Origin: Brasenia schreberi
Lineage: Eukaryota; Streptophyta; Magnoliopsida; Nymphaeales; Cabombaceae
Direction: 5' to 3'
Length of the DNA stretch: 64,000 nucleotides
NCBI GenBank assembly: GCA_036023115.1
Contig: JAYKKT010000041.1
Span: 3,497,501 to 3,561,500, forward strand
Position 1 is the first letter of the stretch. Every line of letters begins with the position of its first letter. Below the pieces are notes generated by a model. The model had not been told where the DNA came from. It searched no databases and saw only the letters and a list, made by a program, of their open reading frames with translations. The position numbers and the translations under genes are program-made. Below are positions 23,676 through 36,330 of this stretch, one piece after another.

Positions 23676-26620
23676 CAACAACAACAACTAAGTCTTTTCC
23701 CATTCTAGATGGATCGGCTACATAGATTCTTTGTTTCCACGGAGCCCTATCATGTGCTATACTCTTCTTACGAGAGCGTCCTTTGGCCGTCTTTTTAAAT
23801 GATTTTTCTTCATTTTATCCTCTATTGGTACCACTTCCAATTTCTTTCTAATAACCTCATTATATATATGGTCTTCCTTGTATGACCACTCATCCATCTT
23901 AACATCTTCATTTATGCTATAGACATTTTTTATATATGTTGATGATAAACTATCCAACACCCAAAATCATAAAATATAATAGGTCTAATTGCTGCTCTAT
24001 GATATTTACCTTTCAACTTTAATGATATCTTCTTATCACATAGAATACTAGATGCTCTTTTCCATTTTAACCAACCTGCATTAATTCTATGCGTAACATC
24101 TCTATCAATTTTTCATCACTCTTAAAAATTGACCCTAGGTATTTAAAATTTTCCTTGTGAGAGATGTAGTGTGTGTCAATCTTAATTTCTATGTCCTTTG
24201 AAGTACCTAAATGATCAAACTTACATTCTATATGTTTTATCTTTGTTCTACTAAGTCAGAAGCATTTACTTTCTAATGTTTCTCTCTATAGTTTCAATTT
24301 TCTATTAACTTTTTTCTTAGACTCATCCACTAATACAATGTTATTTGTAAATAACATACACCAAGGTACTTCATCTTAAATATATTTTGTTGACCAATAT
24401 AAATAAATATGGACTTAAAATTGATCCCTAATACAACCCGATATTAACTTCAACATTCCTTCATGAGTTCTCATGCATGTTTTTGCACCATCGTGCATTT
24501 CTCTTATAAGATTTATTTATATCAATAGGACAACTCTCTTTTCCAAAGTTATCCAAAGAATATCTCTTGGCACCCTATTATAAGCTTTTCTATATCAATA
24601 AATATCATATGAATGTTTTATTTTGCTTTAAAATATTCCATAAGACATCTTAATAGGTGAATCACTTAGATCTATCAGGCATGAATCCAAATTGGTTGTG
24701 TGTTGTACTCGATACTTGTCTTAACATATGTTCAATAATTCTTTCTCATAATTTCATAGTATGACTCATTAACTTGATACCTCGATAATTCATATAATTT
24801 TGAATGTATCTATTATTCTTATATATGGGTATAAGTGTACTCGCTCTCTATTCATTAAGTATCTTTTGGTTTTTCCATATTTATTAAATAGTCTTGTGAA
24901 TTAAATAAGTCCCATATTTTTTAGGATTTTTCATACTTCTATAGGAATATTGTCTGGTCTTAAAGATTTACCAACCTTCATATATTTAAAAGCCTCTTTG
25001 ACTTCATACTTTTGAATATGCCGATAGAAATTGTGGTTTATATACTTTTTTGATTTGGCTAATTATCCTAAGCTAATAATAACATCTGTATTTTCATTAA
25101 AAACTTATAGAAATAATTTTTACATCTATTTTTTTATCATTATTTGCCAATAGAATTTTCTCATCTTCATCTTTGATGCATCTAATAAAAGTAAGATCTT
25201 TATCTTTCTTATCTTTACCCTTAGCTTTTCTAAAACTATCTCTTTCCCCTTTTTTTTTAGTTAAGCTTTTAAGAAATCCTCACAAAGTTTGCCTTTTGCT
25301 TCACTAATGATATTTTTTGCTTCTTTCTTTGCTTTCTTTGAGGCTTCCCAAGTTTCACTCATCTTCTTTGCATAATGTAATTTGTAACATGCCTTCTTTG
25401 CCTTGATTTTATTTTGCACCACTTTACTCCACTACAAAACTTCTTTTTGTATTGGTACACCTTCTTTAGATTAGCCTAACACATCTTTTTCTACTTTCCT
25501 AATATGTATAGTTATATTTTTCCATATATCAAAATGTGTACATATGTAATTCTAAGTAGCTCCTTGAATATTTACAACAAGATATATCTTTTTCCCTACA
25601 AACAAAATAATCAATTTATGTTTGTGACAAACCACTCTTATAAGTAATTAAATATTCATCTCATTTTTTGAAATTTGCATTGCTATAAAGAGATAAAAAA
25701 CCATAGAAAAATTTAAAATATTCTTATCATTCATATTTAAATCTCCAAAATCATAGTTTCAATGAATACCTCTATATCATAATTCTTCTTTGCCGACATG
25801 TTTATTTAAGTATTCTCGCAAACAAATCATCTCTCTTTATAGAATTTGTTAAATTACCTTATCTAACTCCTCCCAAAATACATTCTTTACACTATCTTAT
25901 AGTCCTACTTGGGGTGTATATGCACAAACTATATTCAAAGCTTCTATCTGTAACACTAATTTCACCATCATGGTTCGGTCTCCATATTGTTGTATATCGA
26001 CTACACTATCTTTTAAATCTTTATTTATAATAATATCAACCCCATTTTGAGTATTTTCCTTTCTTCAGTATCATAATTTAAAACATGTATTATCAATCTC
26101 TTTTGCTTTTTCTCAAATCCACTTTGTCTCTTGTAAACATAGAGTGTGAATCTTTCTTCTAATCATAGTATCTACCACCTCCATTAGCTTGTTGGTTAAT
26201 GTTTCAATATTCTAAGTACTGATATGAATCTTATTATTTAGGACTAACTTCCTTATCCCCTCCCTCATTTGTTCATGTTGAAAATACGGAGACCCTCTTT
26301 GTAATTTATTTATCACATTCGAGCGACAATGTAGCATGAATAATTTCTTTACCCACACCCGTCTATGATATAAGAACCCTTTTTATAATTGATTCACTAC
26401 ATCCGAGCGAAGATATAGAGACCTTTGCTTACTTTTTAGTATATTTGAGCTCTGCAGTGCATTGCTAAGAGGAAATACCCAAAGCAATGCTTATAATTTA
26501 TAGAATCTTTGATAGCTGATAAAGTTTTATGATGGTTGTCGAAAGCCTAACACAATCTTCTTCCTTTATCCGGGCTTGAGACCAGCCATGCAAGGGTCAT
26601 CCCTTACATGCATAGAGTTA
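23676..26620 (-). mobile_element. RTE-type LINE, copy 2 (near full length, decayed)
   Basis: Same family as copy 1 but older. Reading the minus strand from the top, the head AACTCTATGCATGTAAGGGA lies near 26598-26618, followed by about 300 bases of 5' UTR. Next come the endonuclease start (NIETLTNKLMEVVDTM, CLQETKW) near 26130-26220, endonuclease and RT remnants, and a (TTG)n tail at 23676. Stops and indels are frequent. It is about 2.95 kb, close to full length. A degenerate target duplication is possible (TTTTCAATTG at 23665-23674 versus TTTCCAATTG near 26626-26635). It is inserted in the Copia leader. Confidence 0.88.
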
Positions 26621-26884
26621 TGATATTTCCAATTGACATTTACTTAAATTAGATTAACAGATATCCACCAATGTGGAATGTTATGCTTATATCTAAATGA
26701 GTGAAATAATATGTGACATTTTAGTATCTAATGATATAATGTGACATAGATGTGCATGCAAATAGAATTAGATTCATCTTTTCCATTTAACTATTATTAT
26801 GTTGTTTCATCTATCAACATAGAGTTATAATGCTGCTATTGTTAAAGTTTAGGTATGTATATTTTCTACGGTAACATGTTTATA

Positions 26885-29800
26885 TATAATTTTTTTATGT
26901 GAACATGTTTACAACTATTGAAAATGAACTGATTCGGGTACCTTTGTTGAATGGTACAAACTTTCTTAACTGGAAGGAATTTGTGATGTTCATGTGGATG
27001 CTCCTAAAGCACCTATTAATGAAAATAGTGTGGATGTAAATGCCGAGTATGCTAAATGAGAAAGGTCTAATAGACTCTCTTTCATATATGCCACAACATG
27101 TTCCTAGGGACATTAGGGATCTTGTGACTCCTAACATTGAGACAACTACTTATATTCATACGATTGAGAAACACTTTATTAGATCTAATAAAGCTAAAGC
27201 AAGTACCTTGATTAAAAAATTCACTTCCATACGGTGCTCAGAAAAAAGAAATATAAGAGAATGAAAAACTAAATGATCTCAAGCTTATCATTTCAAACAC
27301 TTTCATGGTTCATATCATCCTATAAATGTTATGGACTGAGTATGACCTCTTTAAAGTTTCCTACAATACACATAAAGATGAATGATCAATTAATAACCTT
27401 ATGATCAAGTGTGTTCAAGAAGAGGAAATATAAGCTAGTAACAAGATGAACATCGTGAGTCACTCTGCCAATTTGGTAACTCATTAATTAGGGGATCACG
27501 CATCTAAGCCAAAGAATATTAAAAAGAAAAAGCACAAAAATAATGTACCTCAAAAGCTAAGGTCAAGTGTTTATCTATAAGAAACCTGGAAATTTAAAGA
27601 GTACTTACCAAAAGTATAAGGTCTGGCTTGAGAAAAAAAATCAAGAATTGTTTTATTTACATAAGTCATGAATAAGATCTAGTGTATGCTCCTAGCACTA
27701 GCTAGTAGATTGATTTGAGTGCTAGTGTGACATCAGGTAACATGATGTGTTTGTATGTAAAGGCAATTGGAGACTACATAATTACCTTAGACTCTAAAAA
27801 ACTATTGATTTTAAAGACTATTTTTATATTCTATCATTTAAGAGAAACTTAATTTCTATAGTCAAATTAGTTAAAAACAATCACAACATTTTGTTTAATC
27901 CATTAGGAGTGTCTTTAATAAAAAGAAACATTTATCAATCATTGATGGTTTATTCAAATTGAAGGTCTCTTTTGATTCCAAATCTGTAATTTCTTTAGTA
28001 TATACTAATAAGAAGAATAAGTTGAACAATAATTCAAGTATCTTGTGGTATAGAAAACTGAGACACATATCCCAAAAGAGGGTGGAGAGATTGGTGAAGG
28101 ATAATCTTTTGATATCGTTAGATTTCACTCATATTGAAATTTGTATTGGTTGTATAAAGTCGAAAACAATAACACATTCAAGAAACATGTCACAAGATGT
28201 CAATCAACATTAGATTTGATTCATACAAATATATGCGAACCTTTCAACCTATGTTTTATAGGTTATAAATACTTTATTACTTTTATTGATAAATATTTTA
28301 GGCTTATGTATCTTTATCTATCTCAAGAAAAATTTAAAGTCCTAATATTTGTAAGGATTTCAAGTTAGAAGTATAGAAATAATTAAAAAACCTATAAATT
28401 CAATCAGATCCGATAGAGGTGGAGAGTATTATGACAGATACATTAAGATAAGACAAATGCTAGGACAATTTGCACAATTTCTTAAAGAAAATAACATAGT
28501 ACCATAGTACAAAATATCGGGTAAACCCAATAAGAATGGGTTGCTAAAAAGCGAAACAAAATGCTTAAAGAAATAGTTTGGGCTTTGATGAGTTACTTGA
28601 CTCTTCCGATCTCTATATGGGGTGAACCACTAAAGATAATAATGTATATTTTAAATAGGGTTCTATCAAAATTCATAAAGAAAACTCCATATGAATTATG
28701 GATGAATAAAAAAGCCTCTTTAGGTTACACACACATTTGGGGAGTTTAGATGAGGCTAAAGTTTACAACCCACAAGAAAAGTCATTGGATTTAAGAATAG
28801 TTAGTGGATTTTTTATTGGATATCCATAATGGTCGAGAACCTATAGGTTTTATTGTTCATCACATACTACGAGAATAGTTGAAACTGACCGAGCTATTTT
28901 CTTAGAGGATGGATGTGTTAATGGGAGTATCCTTAGAGATTGTGTTTTTAAAGAGTCTAAGGATAACATTATTCTTCATCAAGTTTTTGAGAATACTAAT
29001 GTTACTTCTACAACAATGACTTAGGTGTACTTACCATACATTGTTCTGGTGAATAATGATGCATAGGTAACTAGACCAACTCAAGAACAACCATATATAG
29101 AACCAATTTAAGAGCCTATGAGAACATGAGATAAGGGGTTGATGATCAGACTATATTTTTATACGCCATGATCTATATGAATTTTACTAATTGGTTATTA
29201 TCTATGAAAGAACACCTTGTCTCTATGAATAGTAATCAAGTCTGTGATCTCATTGACTTAACTTTGAAAAAAAGACTAGTTGATTATAAATGAGCCTTCA
29301 AGACCAAAAGAAGTACCAAAGGGTCAGTTGAATGATAGAAGTCCATATTAGTAGCTAAGGGTTTTATATAGAGAGAATATATTAACTATTATGAGACATT
29401 CTCTCGTTGTCTCAAAGAATTCATTAAGGTTGGTCTTAGACTTAATAACTCATTTTGACTTAGAGCTATATTAGATAGATATGAAAATGACTTTCTTCAA
29501 TTGTGAACCAAAAGAAGAAGTGTACATGTAACAACCTCAAGGTTTTGAGGTTAAAGGTAAAGAGTATATTGTTTGCAAGTTCAAAAAATCTATTTATAAT
29601 CTTCTGAATAGTAGTATCTCAAATTTAACGAAGTTGTCATGCCCTTTGGTTTTAGAAAAAACATTGTTAACCAATGAATATATCTAAACAAAAGTAGCAG
29701 CGGATGAATATTGCTTGTTATATGTGTAGATGATATTTTACTTACTAATACAAATCTTAGTTTGTTAAAGGAGACTAGATTTTATATCTAACAACTTTGT

Positions 29801-30725
29801 TATAAAAGACATGGGTGAAGCCAATTATGTCATTGGCATTTAGATTAACAGTAACAAGTCTCTAGAAATGCTTGGACTATCCTAGAAGTCTTATATATCG
29901 AGCATGCTAAAGAGGTTTTCAATATAAAATTGTACTCCTAAAATTGCACCTATTATTAAAGGTGATAGACTAAGAAAATTGCAAGGTCCATAGACAAATT
30001 TGGAAAGGCTTGAAATGAAGGATAAACCATATGAAGTAGTGGTTGGTGGTCTCAATTGTGCACATTTATGTACTCGACAAGATCTAGCTTTTTTCACTAG
30101 ATACCTTAGCAAATATCAAAGTGACCCTAAACTTTCTCATTGTCAAGCTGCAAAGAAGACTTTGACATATCTACAATGAACTATGGGTCTCATGCTCACA
30201 TACAAACATTTAGATAAACTAGAGATTGTAGGATTCTCTGATTCAAACTTCATTGGATATATTGATACTAGGAAATCTACTTTTGGGTATAGTTTCTTAC
30301 TTGTTGAGGGTGTTGTCTCATGGTCTAGTACCAAATAGAAGACAATTGATGCATTCATCATGGAAGCTGAATATATTGTTTGCTATATAGCGTCTTTATA
30401 TGTTATTTGGTTATGCAACTTGATTAAATATTTGATAGTCATGAGCTCTTTACATAAACCCCATAACGATATATTGTGATAATATAGCTACAATCAAATT
30501 CTTCAACAAAAGATCTCTAGTGCTTGCAAACACATGAAGGTCAAATTCTTGATTTTAAAGAGATAATTAGAGATCATTTGGTGCCTATTGAGCATATTGA
30601 GATTGATTTCGTGCTAGTCGATCTCCTTATAAAGCATTGTCACCAAATACCTATAATGAAAATGTACTTAAGATGGGCTTATTCAATTCTTTTGAGGTTT
30701 TGCTCCGATGATTTACCCTTGTATT
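26885..30725 (+). pseudogene. Copia gag-pol pseudogene
   Basis: Copia domains follow in order on the plus strand with many stops and shifts. Gag starts at ATG 26907 (VPLLNGTNFLNWKEF). The pre-integrase domain lies near 28040-28160 (LWYRKLRHISQKRVERLVKD). The integrase core lies near 28200-28740 (IRSDRGGEYY, then ISIWGEPLK, then TPYELW). Reverse transcriptase carries the catalytic CVDDILLTN near 29725-29755. RNase H lies near 30225-30400 (SDSNFIGYIDTRKSTFGY, EAEYI). The C-terminal tail is DLLIK..M near 30615-30670. The element cannot encode a functional polyprotein. Confidence 0.88.
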
Positions 30726-30859
30726 AATGATCTTATTGTGTAATTTCTTTTGTACACTATTTATCATTGGATAAATCAAGGTGAATACATATGGAAGTCA
30801 TACAACCCTCAGTCTTTTATGAGGTTAGCTATCAATTTTAGCTTCTATTCCCCATGTAG

Positions 30860-32240
30860 GAAGGCAACAGATTCACATATTGTACGTCATCTTTACTGAG
30901 GATTTACTCTTTTTCGGTGAGACTAAAGACAAGAAAATGGAGTGTATGCTATAGTGTTTCGATTAGTTTCATAACATGTATGGGTTGAAATTGAGTGTTG
31001 AATAAACTAATATATTTTTTTGACAATGTACAAGAGGAAAGGGTGAGGTTTCTTCATATAAGGTGTAGCATCTCTCTTGTATGGAATCTTTGATAGGTGC
31101 TAAGCTAGTTGATGGAAACTTAAAAATTTCAACAAATCGTCGATAGGGTACATAGTTGTTTAATGGGATGGAAATCCAAGTGTTCATCCTTTGCAAGGCA
31201 TATTACCTTAGCGAAGTCAATCCCCTTCTTCATTCCCATGTTCTATGAGCAATTGACAAGAATGCCGAGAAATATCATGTAGGAGGTTGAAAGAGCTCAT
31301 TATAGATTTTTATGGGGTCACATTGAATTTAAGTGGAAAGTATACCTTTTAGATTGCCAGCCGAAGAGGAAGGGGCTCAGGCTTAAAATCCCTAATACAT
31401 GAATGGTGCCTTTATCATGAAGTTATCATGGAAAAGAAGAACATATTCAATAAAACTATGGGCCAAGCTTCAAATGAGATCGATGGTACCACAATACATA
31501 ATACAAGCAAGGTGACTCCCTCTTGCGAAAGGAAGTAGTCAAGCTATAGTTTGAAAGAAGAAGGAATGTAAGATAGGAATATCATATGAGATATAAACAT
31601 GCCAAGAGTCTTGTTAAATGAGGACATCATTCACAAGTTGATGGCCATGCTAGCACCACAACATGAGGAAAATGATGATACAATAACATGAGGATCGAAG
31701 AAGACAGTAAATTCACTGGTACTAGCTACTACCAACACTTTGTGGATAGAGCCATAATTACACAAAAAGATTGTGGGTTGTTATTTTGAGATGGTAAGGA
31801 CCAACTCATATCCATGGAATTATAGGGTTAGGGGTTTGTTATCTTTTTGAGGATGCATTATACTTTTATGGCTATGCTATGGGGAATTATTTTGAGCTTG
31901 CATATAGCGTGGGCTATGGGGATACAAATGGTGATTCGGTAATACGATTCAAAAGCTGCAATTTCAGTTATTGCAGTAAGCAAACAGAGAGAATTCAATA
32001 TCCTACACCTTATCAAACATAGTCATTAATTTTTACACAAGGAATGAGAGGTGAAAATCGAGCATATCCCTTGGGAGGCAAACTCATGTTTTGATTACTT
32101 GGCAAATTTGAGCATCACAAACCTACCCACTGAAACGATCTACAAACCACCTTTGGCATTCACAAGGTTAATGGAGGAAGATCTACAAGAACAAAGGGTG
32201 GAGAGAGAATCTCTTCTATATTGAATTTATTTGATATTTA
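30860..32240 (+). mobile_element. L1-type LINE fragment (RT end, zf-RVT, RNase H)
   Basis: Starts inside the reverse transcriptase with IFTEDLLFFGE near 30885-30920, where the usual FADD reads FTED, and continues with GLKLSVE..TN near 30980. The segment to about 31400 matches the post-RT region (IEFKWKVYLLDCQPKRKGL). A plant LINE RNase H lies at about 31860-32210 (AWAMGIQMVI, DSKAAISVI, HIPWEANSCFDYLANL). Frames are broken throughout. The endonuclease is absent, so the copy is truncated or interrupted. Confidence 0.8.
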
Positions 32241-32759
32241 ACATTTTTCAACCAAAAACAAAAAATAAAGGTTGGTGTTACGAGTTTGATAGGATTTAAT
32301 CAGTGCCCTTGAGCAATATAGACTTTGATAACCTAATCTCCGTTATCAACCTTGGCTTTGATATGAAATTTTTCAACCTCAGAGTAGAATTACTAGAAAA
32401 AGAGGTGGAGTTAGAAAGTGATATCAGGTTCCATATGGTTTCCCATCTATTTGCTGATAATTCTATTCGATTTACAAATACCTTTAGAAGTTCATTGGCA
32501 AGCTTAATGCATTTCCACTCGCTTATAAACAAACTTCTGGTCAATTGATCAACAAACAAAAAAAGCTTGGTTTCTAGTAGCGCCTAGTATATATAGCATG
32601 ACTGTACTTGCTTCTTGCTGGCCAAAAGAGTATCTCCATTAAGAGTGATAATAGTTTGTGCAACTACAAAAATTAGTAGGTGGTATAGGTTGAGCCAATT
32701 CAAGACCTCACAATCTCTTTTTTTGGTTGCCCCATAGACAACTTACTTTTAGGCTCTAA
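32241..32759. other. Spacer between LINE fragments
   Basis: Overlapping open frames on both strands near 32296-32559 have no domain similarity. The sequence may be part of the flanking LINE debris. Confidence 0.35.
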
Positions 32760-33290
32760 TAGAGAAAATCCTAAAGTAAATTATTTTTTGGAAATACAAG
32801 AACCTCTCACAAGAGGGAAAATTGTCTAATAGAGGCATTTCTCTTCTCTATTCCTATTTATTTGATATCAGTTATCAACCCCCTACTATCATACCAAGGA
32901 TATTTGAAAGCATCTTTGCTAATTTTTTATGGGCTCAAAGGAAGAAGATGGTGTCAAGCATCATTGGTTGTCATAGAGAAGTTTATATATGCCTGAGCAT
33001 GATGGAAGATAAGGCTACGATCCTTGGAAGAGATATGTGTATGCTTCAAATTAAATTGCCTACTCCATAAAAGAATATATTATAGATATATTACATGAAA
33101 TACCATTATCTACGAGACATGCAACTCTTAGGAACTTATTTACCAACACACAACTCTTCAAAATGGATAAACCTCTATTTTCAAGCAAAGGATCAATCTC
33201 AAGGTTCAGCCAAATGGATAGTGGATAAAGCTAAGGTTCTCTTTTGGCAAGATAACTGGTTTGGCCTAAAATGTTTACCATAACTCTTTG
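32760..33290 (+). mobile_element. Second L1-type LINE fragment (zf-RVT region)
   Basis: Short frames resemble the region after LINE RT: FESIFANFLWAQRKK near 32905-32945, matching the usual I..FLWG pattern, and WIVDKAKVLFWQDNWFG near 33220-33270, matching W..G.GE.I.FW.D.W. It could be a separate insertion or a displaced part of the preceding LINE. Confidence 0.65.
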
Positions 33291-35164
33291 AGGAGGATTT
33301 ATAGAATTTGTCTATGAGAGATTCTTCTAATGTGGTGCAACACAATGCACAAGAATTTCTTAACATTGAGCTTCACGACCATGGAAAATAAATTCTTTAT
33401 CTAATTCCAAACAGTCCTAGAGTGGATTGCAACATGTTGGTTTGGATACATATAGCTAATGGGGATTGAAAAGCCTCTGAAGCTTTGAGGGTTGCACATC
33501 CTTAAGTGAGTGACCTCAAAGCATTCCATTTGACAAATTGTTGTCATAGGCCTTACTTCTATACGCCAAGGGCCTAGGGCCTTTTTCGCTTTGAAGTTCT
33601 CTTTTGTCTTTGTCACGTGAACTCATCCAAACTAACGGTTATTGCCGGTTGTAACTTGGAGCACGGTGCCTTCTTGTATAGTGTAACTCGGGTTTTATAC
33701 TTTGTTATTTATATAACTATAGCCACAAAGTCTCTAATTTATCCAACTTTTCTTGCAACTTGACCTACATCTCAAAAGAAAGAAAATGGTTCTTCTTAAT
33801 AGCTTTTTGAATTGTATTTAGTGTCAAAATTATGTTTTTTCACTTTTGTATGTTGCCAAACACTTGGAATATTCCAACATTTCTGTTTATGGATGAGGCC
33901 AGGTAGTATTTGATGTACCTTACCTCCTTAATTTCAATTCTATGCTAGAAAGGAATTGAAAAGTGTGTAGACGTGGTTCAACCTATCTGTTTGGCCGATT
34001 TTGCTCAAGCGAGAGCGTCCCCAAGCTTTCCTGCCACTATACACCTTGATCCATGATTTTTTTGGGTAAAGCGCACTTATATTTTGGGTAAAGCGTATTT
34101 ATACTTTACATCCATAAAGCACTTGCATTTTCTTATATGCAGTGATAAACCCAAGAATTTTTTAGATTTTGAATGAGTCGCATGCCTCACCTCACCCTAA
34201 AGTGGGTCTGTCACTGCCTCAATCTCTGATAGAGTGAGTTTAGTGAAGAGAGGTAGTGGTTGAGTATTGGGTGAGAACTCTAGCGAGAACACCCTCCATT
34301 CCTTGGTGAAGAAGTTGTAATTACTCTTACTCCTATCAAATCTGTAAAAGAAAGTAAAGAAATGAACTTTAATAAACTTGATTGATTGATCACTCTACAA
34401 ATAGAGACTTTCTCACCACCAACCACTTTAATGGTGGAGTAGGATGGCAGGGACTGTACAATGAAAGCCAATGTTTGATTGCACCGACCGCTATGTCTTG
34501 CAGGGACTAAAGCCTTCTTCTTTACTCGTTCTAAAGTATTTGCTCTCTAGAAAGCTTAAAGTAATAAATGGAATCAATTTACCAGAAGAAATGGAGTATG
34601 ACTCTATGGTCTCACCAAAAGAAGTATATCTCCTGGATCGAGAAGAAAAGGTCAAAATTAAGCAGACATTCTCAAAGGCTTCTTTGACACCGATCTCCTA
34701 TAGAAACATCATGGACGACTTTGAGGGGGTGATCCTATATATTGAAAAATCAAATGCCCTTATTTTTGGATTTTCCTATATATTGAAACATCAGTGACTT
34801 TGCTTTGAATGAAAGATAAGAAATTCTAATAATAATTAGTTCATAACTCTTGCTTTGGAGCAAGTTTAGGAGCGGGCGATAGTAACCGTTCCCCGAGCAG
34901 CTTTCAACCTAGGTCACCCCCAAGTGTTTGACAAAAAGGCTGAGAAGAGGATGTGGGACTCCGTTGCATCCTTGGGTCATCTCAATTGGGTCAGAAACCA
35001 CACGTTTCGCTGGATCATCATAGCGTACTTCTACATATCCACTCGGGGAGGAAGGTCTTTTGATAATGGATGACCCTCAAAACCGTGATCTGTTGATAGA
35101 TGGCATAGATCCGAATGATAGGTGGGAGAAACATTGGACATATCAAGTACTTATCGCTCCCGCA
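33291..35164. other. Intergenic, one unidentified open frame
   Basis: A 108-codon plus-strand frame at 34471-34797 (starting MFDCTDRYV) has balanced composition but no recognised domain. It is flanked by AT-rich DNA and lacks splice or promoter evidence. No transposon termini were recognised. Confidence 0.3.
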
Positions 35165-35270
35165 CCAAGAGAATGGCACGGCGCTCTAGTGCCGTTGCTG
35201 CTGGTGAGCAGTTCAACTCCCAGAGGGTGCATGTGAGAGGCTTCAGCCTCCTCTTGTAACAAAAAGAAAA
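35165..35270 (+). repeat. tRNA-derived SINE, family D (left arm of inverted pair)
   Basis: GAATGGCACGGCGCTCTAGT is followed by GAGCAGTTCAACTCCCAGAG and GGCTTCAGCCTCCTCTTGTA. It mirrors 35425-35545 in opposite orientation. Confidence 0.65.
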
Positions 35271-35424
35271 GAATACTTCTCGCTTCCACCAACCAGTTGC
35301 TGGAAATAGGCTGACTACCGAAGATATTCGTGTTACTTCATTTACACTGGTTTGTACACGAATGTGTGAGTTATACCGAATACTTAGTGAATGATAGACC
35401 ACTTCAAAATGTGCATTTATGTTT

Positions 35425-35545
35425 TTGTTACAAGAGGAGGCCAACCTAACATACACTCACACCCATACATGCACCCTGTGGGAGTTGAACTCCCCATCAA
35501 CAACACCGACGCTAGAACACCGTGGTTGAGATATGCTCTCGGTGT
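35425..35545 (-). repeat. tRNA-derived SINE, family D (right arm of inverted pair)
   Basis: The plus strand reads TTACAAGAGGAGGCCAACC, then CATACATGCACCCTGTGGGA, then GTTGAACTCCCCATC. Its complement has the box B-like GGAGTTCAACTCCC. Confidence 0.65.
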
Positions 35546-35619
35546 CAAAATCTGCATTTTTAATAGGGATGATCAACTCCGCAAATACTGATCGAAACTT
35601 GAACCCATATATAGGTATA

Positions 35620-35775
35620 AAATATCAAAAAGTGGTTCAGCACTTGCTTCCCTCGAGAAAGGTCTCGAGTTCAAGTATTGTGAGTGGAGAAAACCAGAAA
35701 TGGAAAAGCTTTACCACCATAGTCGAACAACCCGGCCGGAACTGGATTAGTCCGGGTCCCTCCGGATGTCAGTGA
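35620..35775 (+). repeat. tRNA-derived SINE, family C
   Basis: AAGTGGTTCAGCACTTGCTT is followed by GGTCTCGAGTTCAAGTATTG and TGAGTGGAGAAAACC. The same order occurs on the minus strand at 55695-55850. Confidence 0.6.
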
Positions 35776-36079
35776 TACAGCAACCTTGAATTGTGGCATC
35801 CAAAAGGTGAACAAAATATAATAGTTAAAATATTATTAACAAACTAATATGTGAATGAACCATGAAAAAACAATAGAAAACACATACGATTACCTTTTTT
35901 TAAAGTACACAAACATTTGGATTTAGGGTTAGGTAGGAATATTTGCTTCCAAGATATTTCTATTAAAAGTACAGATGGTGGGTTTGGCTGGGTTTACCCG
36001 GGTCGTGTGGAAATTGCCAAGCCTACAAACAAGTTAAGAGATGGCTTGAAGCATCACAACTATGCTGTAGGGTATGACA

Positions 36080-36330
36080 TTAGACATGACCGTTTCTTAA
36101 TCGACATGGTGGTTTCAACCGGAACCGAACTGGTAAAACCAGAACGAATAGCTGGTTCCATCTTTCTTTTTTTTCAAATTTTCCTATAAATTTTAATTCT
36201 TTTTGATAAAATTATCAGTTCCAGACTCAAACGAGAACTGGCAGTTCTAGAACTATAACCGGAACTTACTTCGGATCGATTTGGTTACAGTTCCTGGTTC
36301 TGAACCTGAGCTAACAGGAATCATACATGT
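36080..36330. repeat. CCGGTT-rich dispersed repeat
   Basis: Begins near TTAGACATGACCGTTTC, contains AACCGGAACCGAACTGG and GGTTACAGTTCCTGGTTC, and has an AT-rich centre. It shares the TAGACATG start with copies at 9285, 44600 (inverted), 49285 and 54250. Confidence 0.5.

Larger units (their letters stand above)
23015..30730 (+). mobile_element. Copia LTR retrotransposon internal region, decayed, with nested LINE
   Basis: It follows the LTR and primer site with a leader (23035-23675 and 26621-26885) interrupted by an antisense RTE LINE, then gag and pol remnants to about 30725. With the LINE removed, the leader is roughly 0.9 kb, long for Copia, so parts may be other insertions. The 3' LTR is not recognisable. 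An L1-type LINE begins about 130 bases after the last pol homology. Confidence 0.7.
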
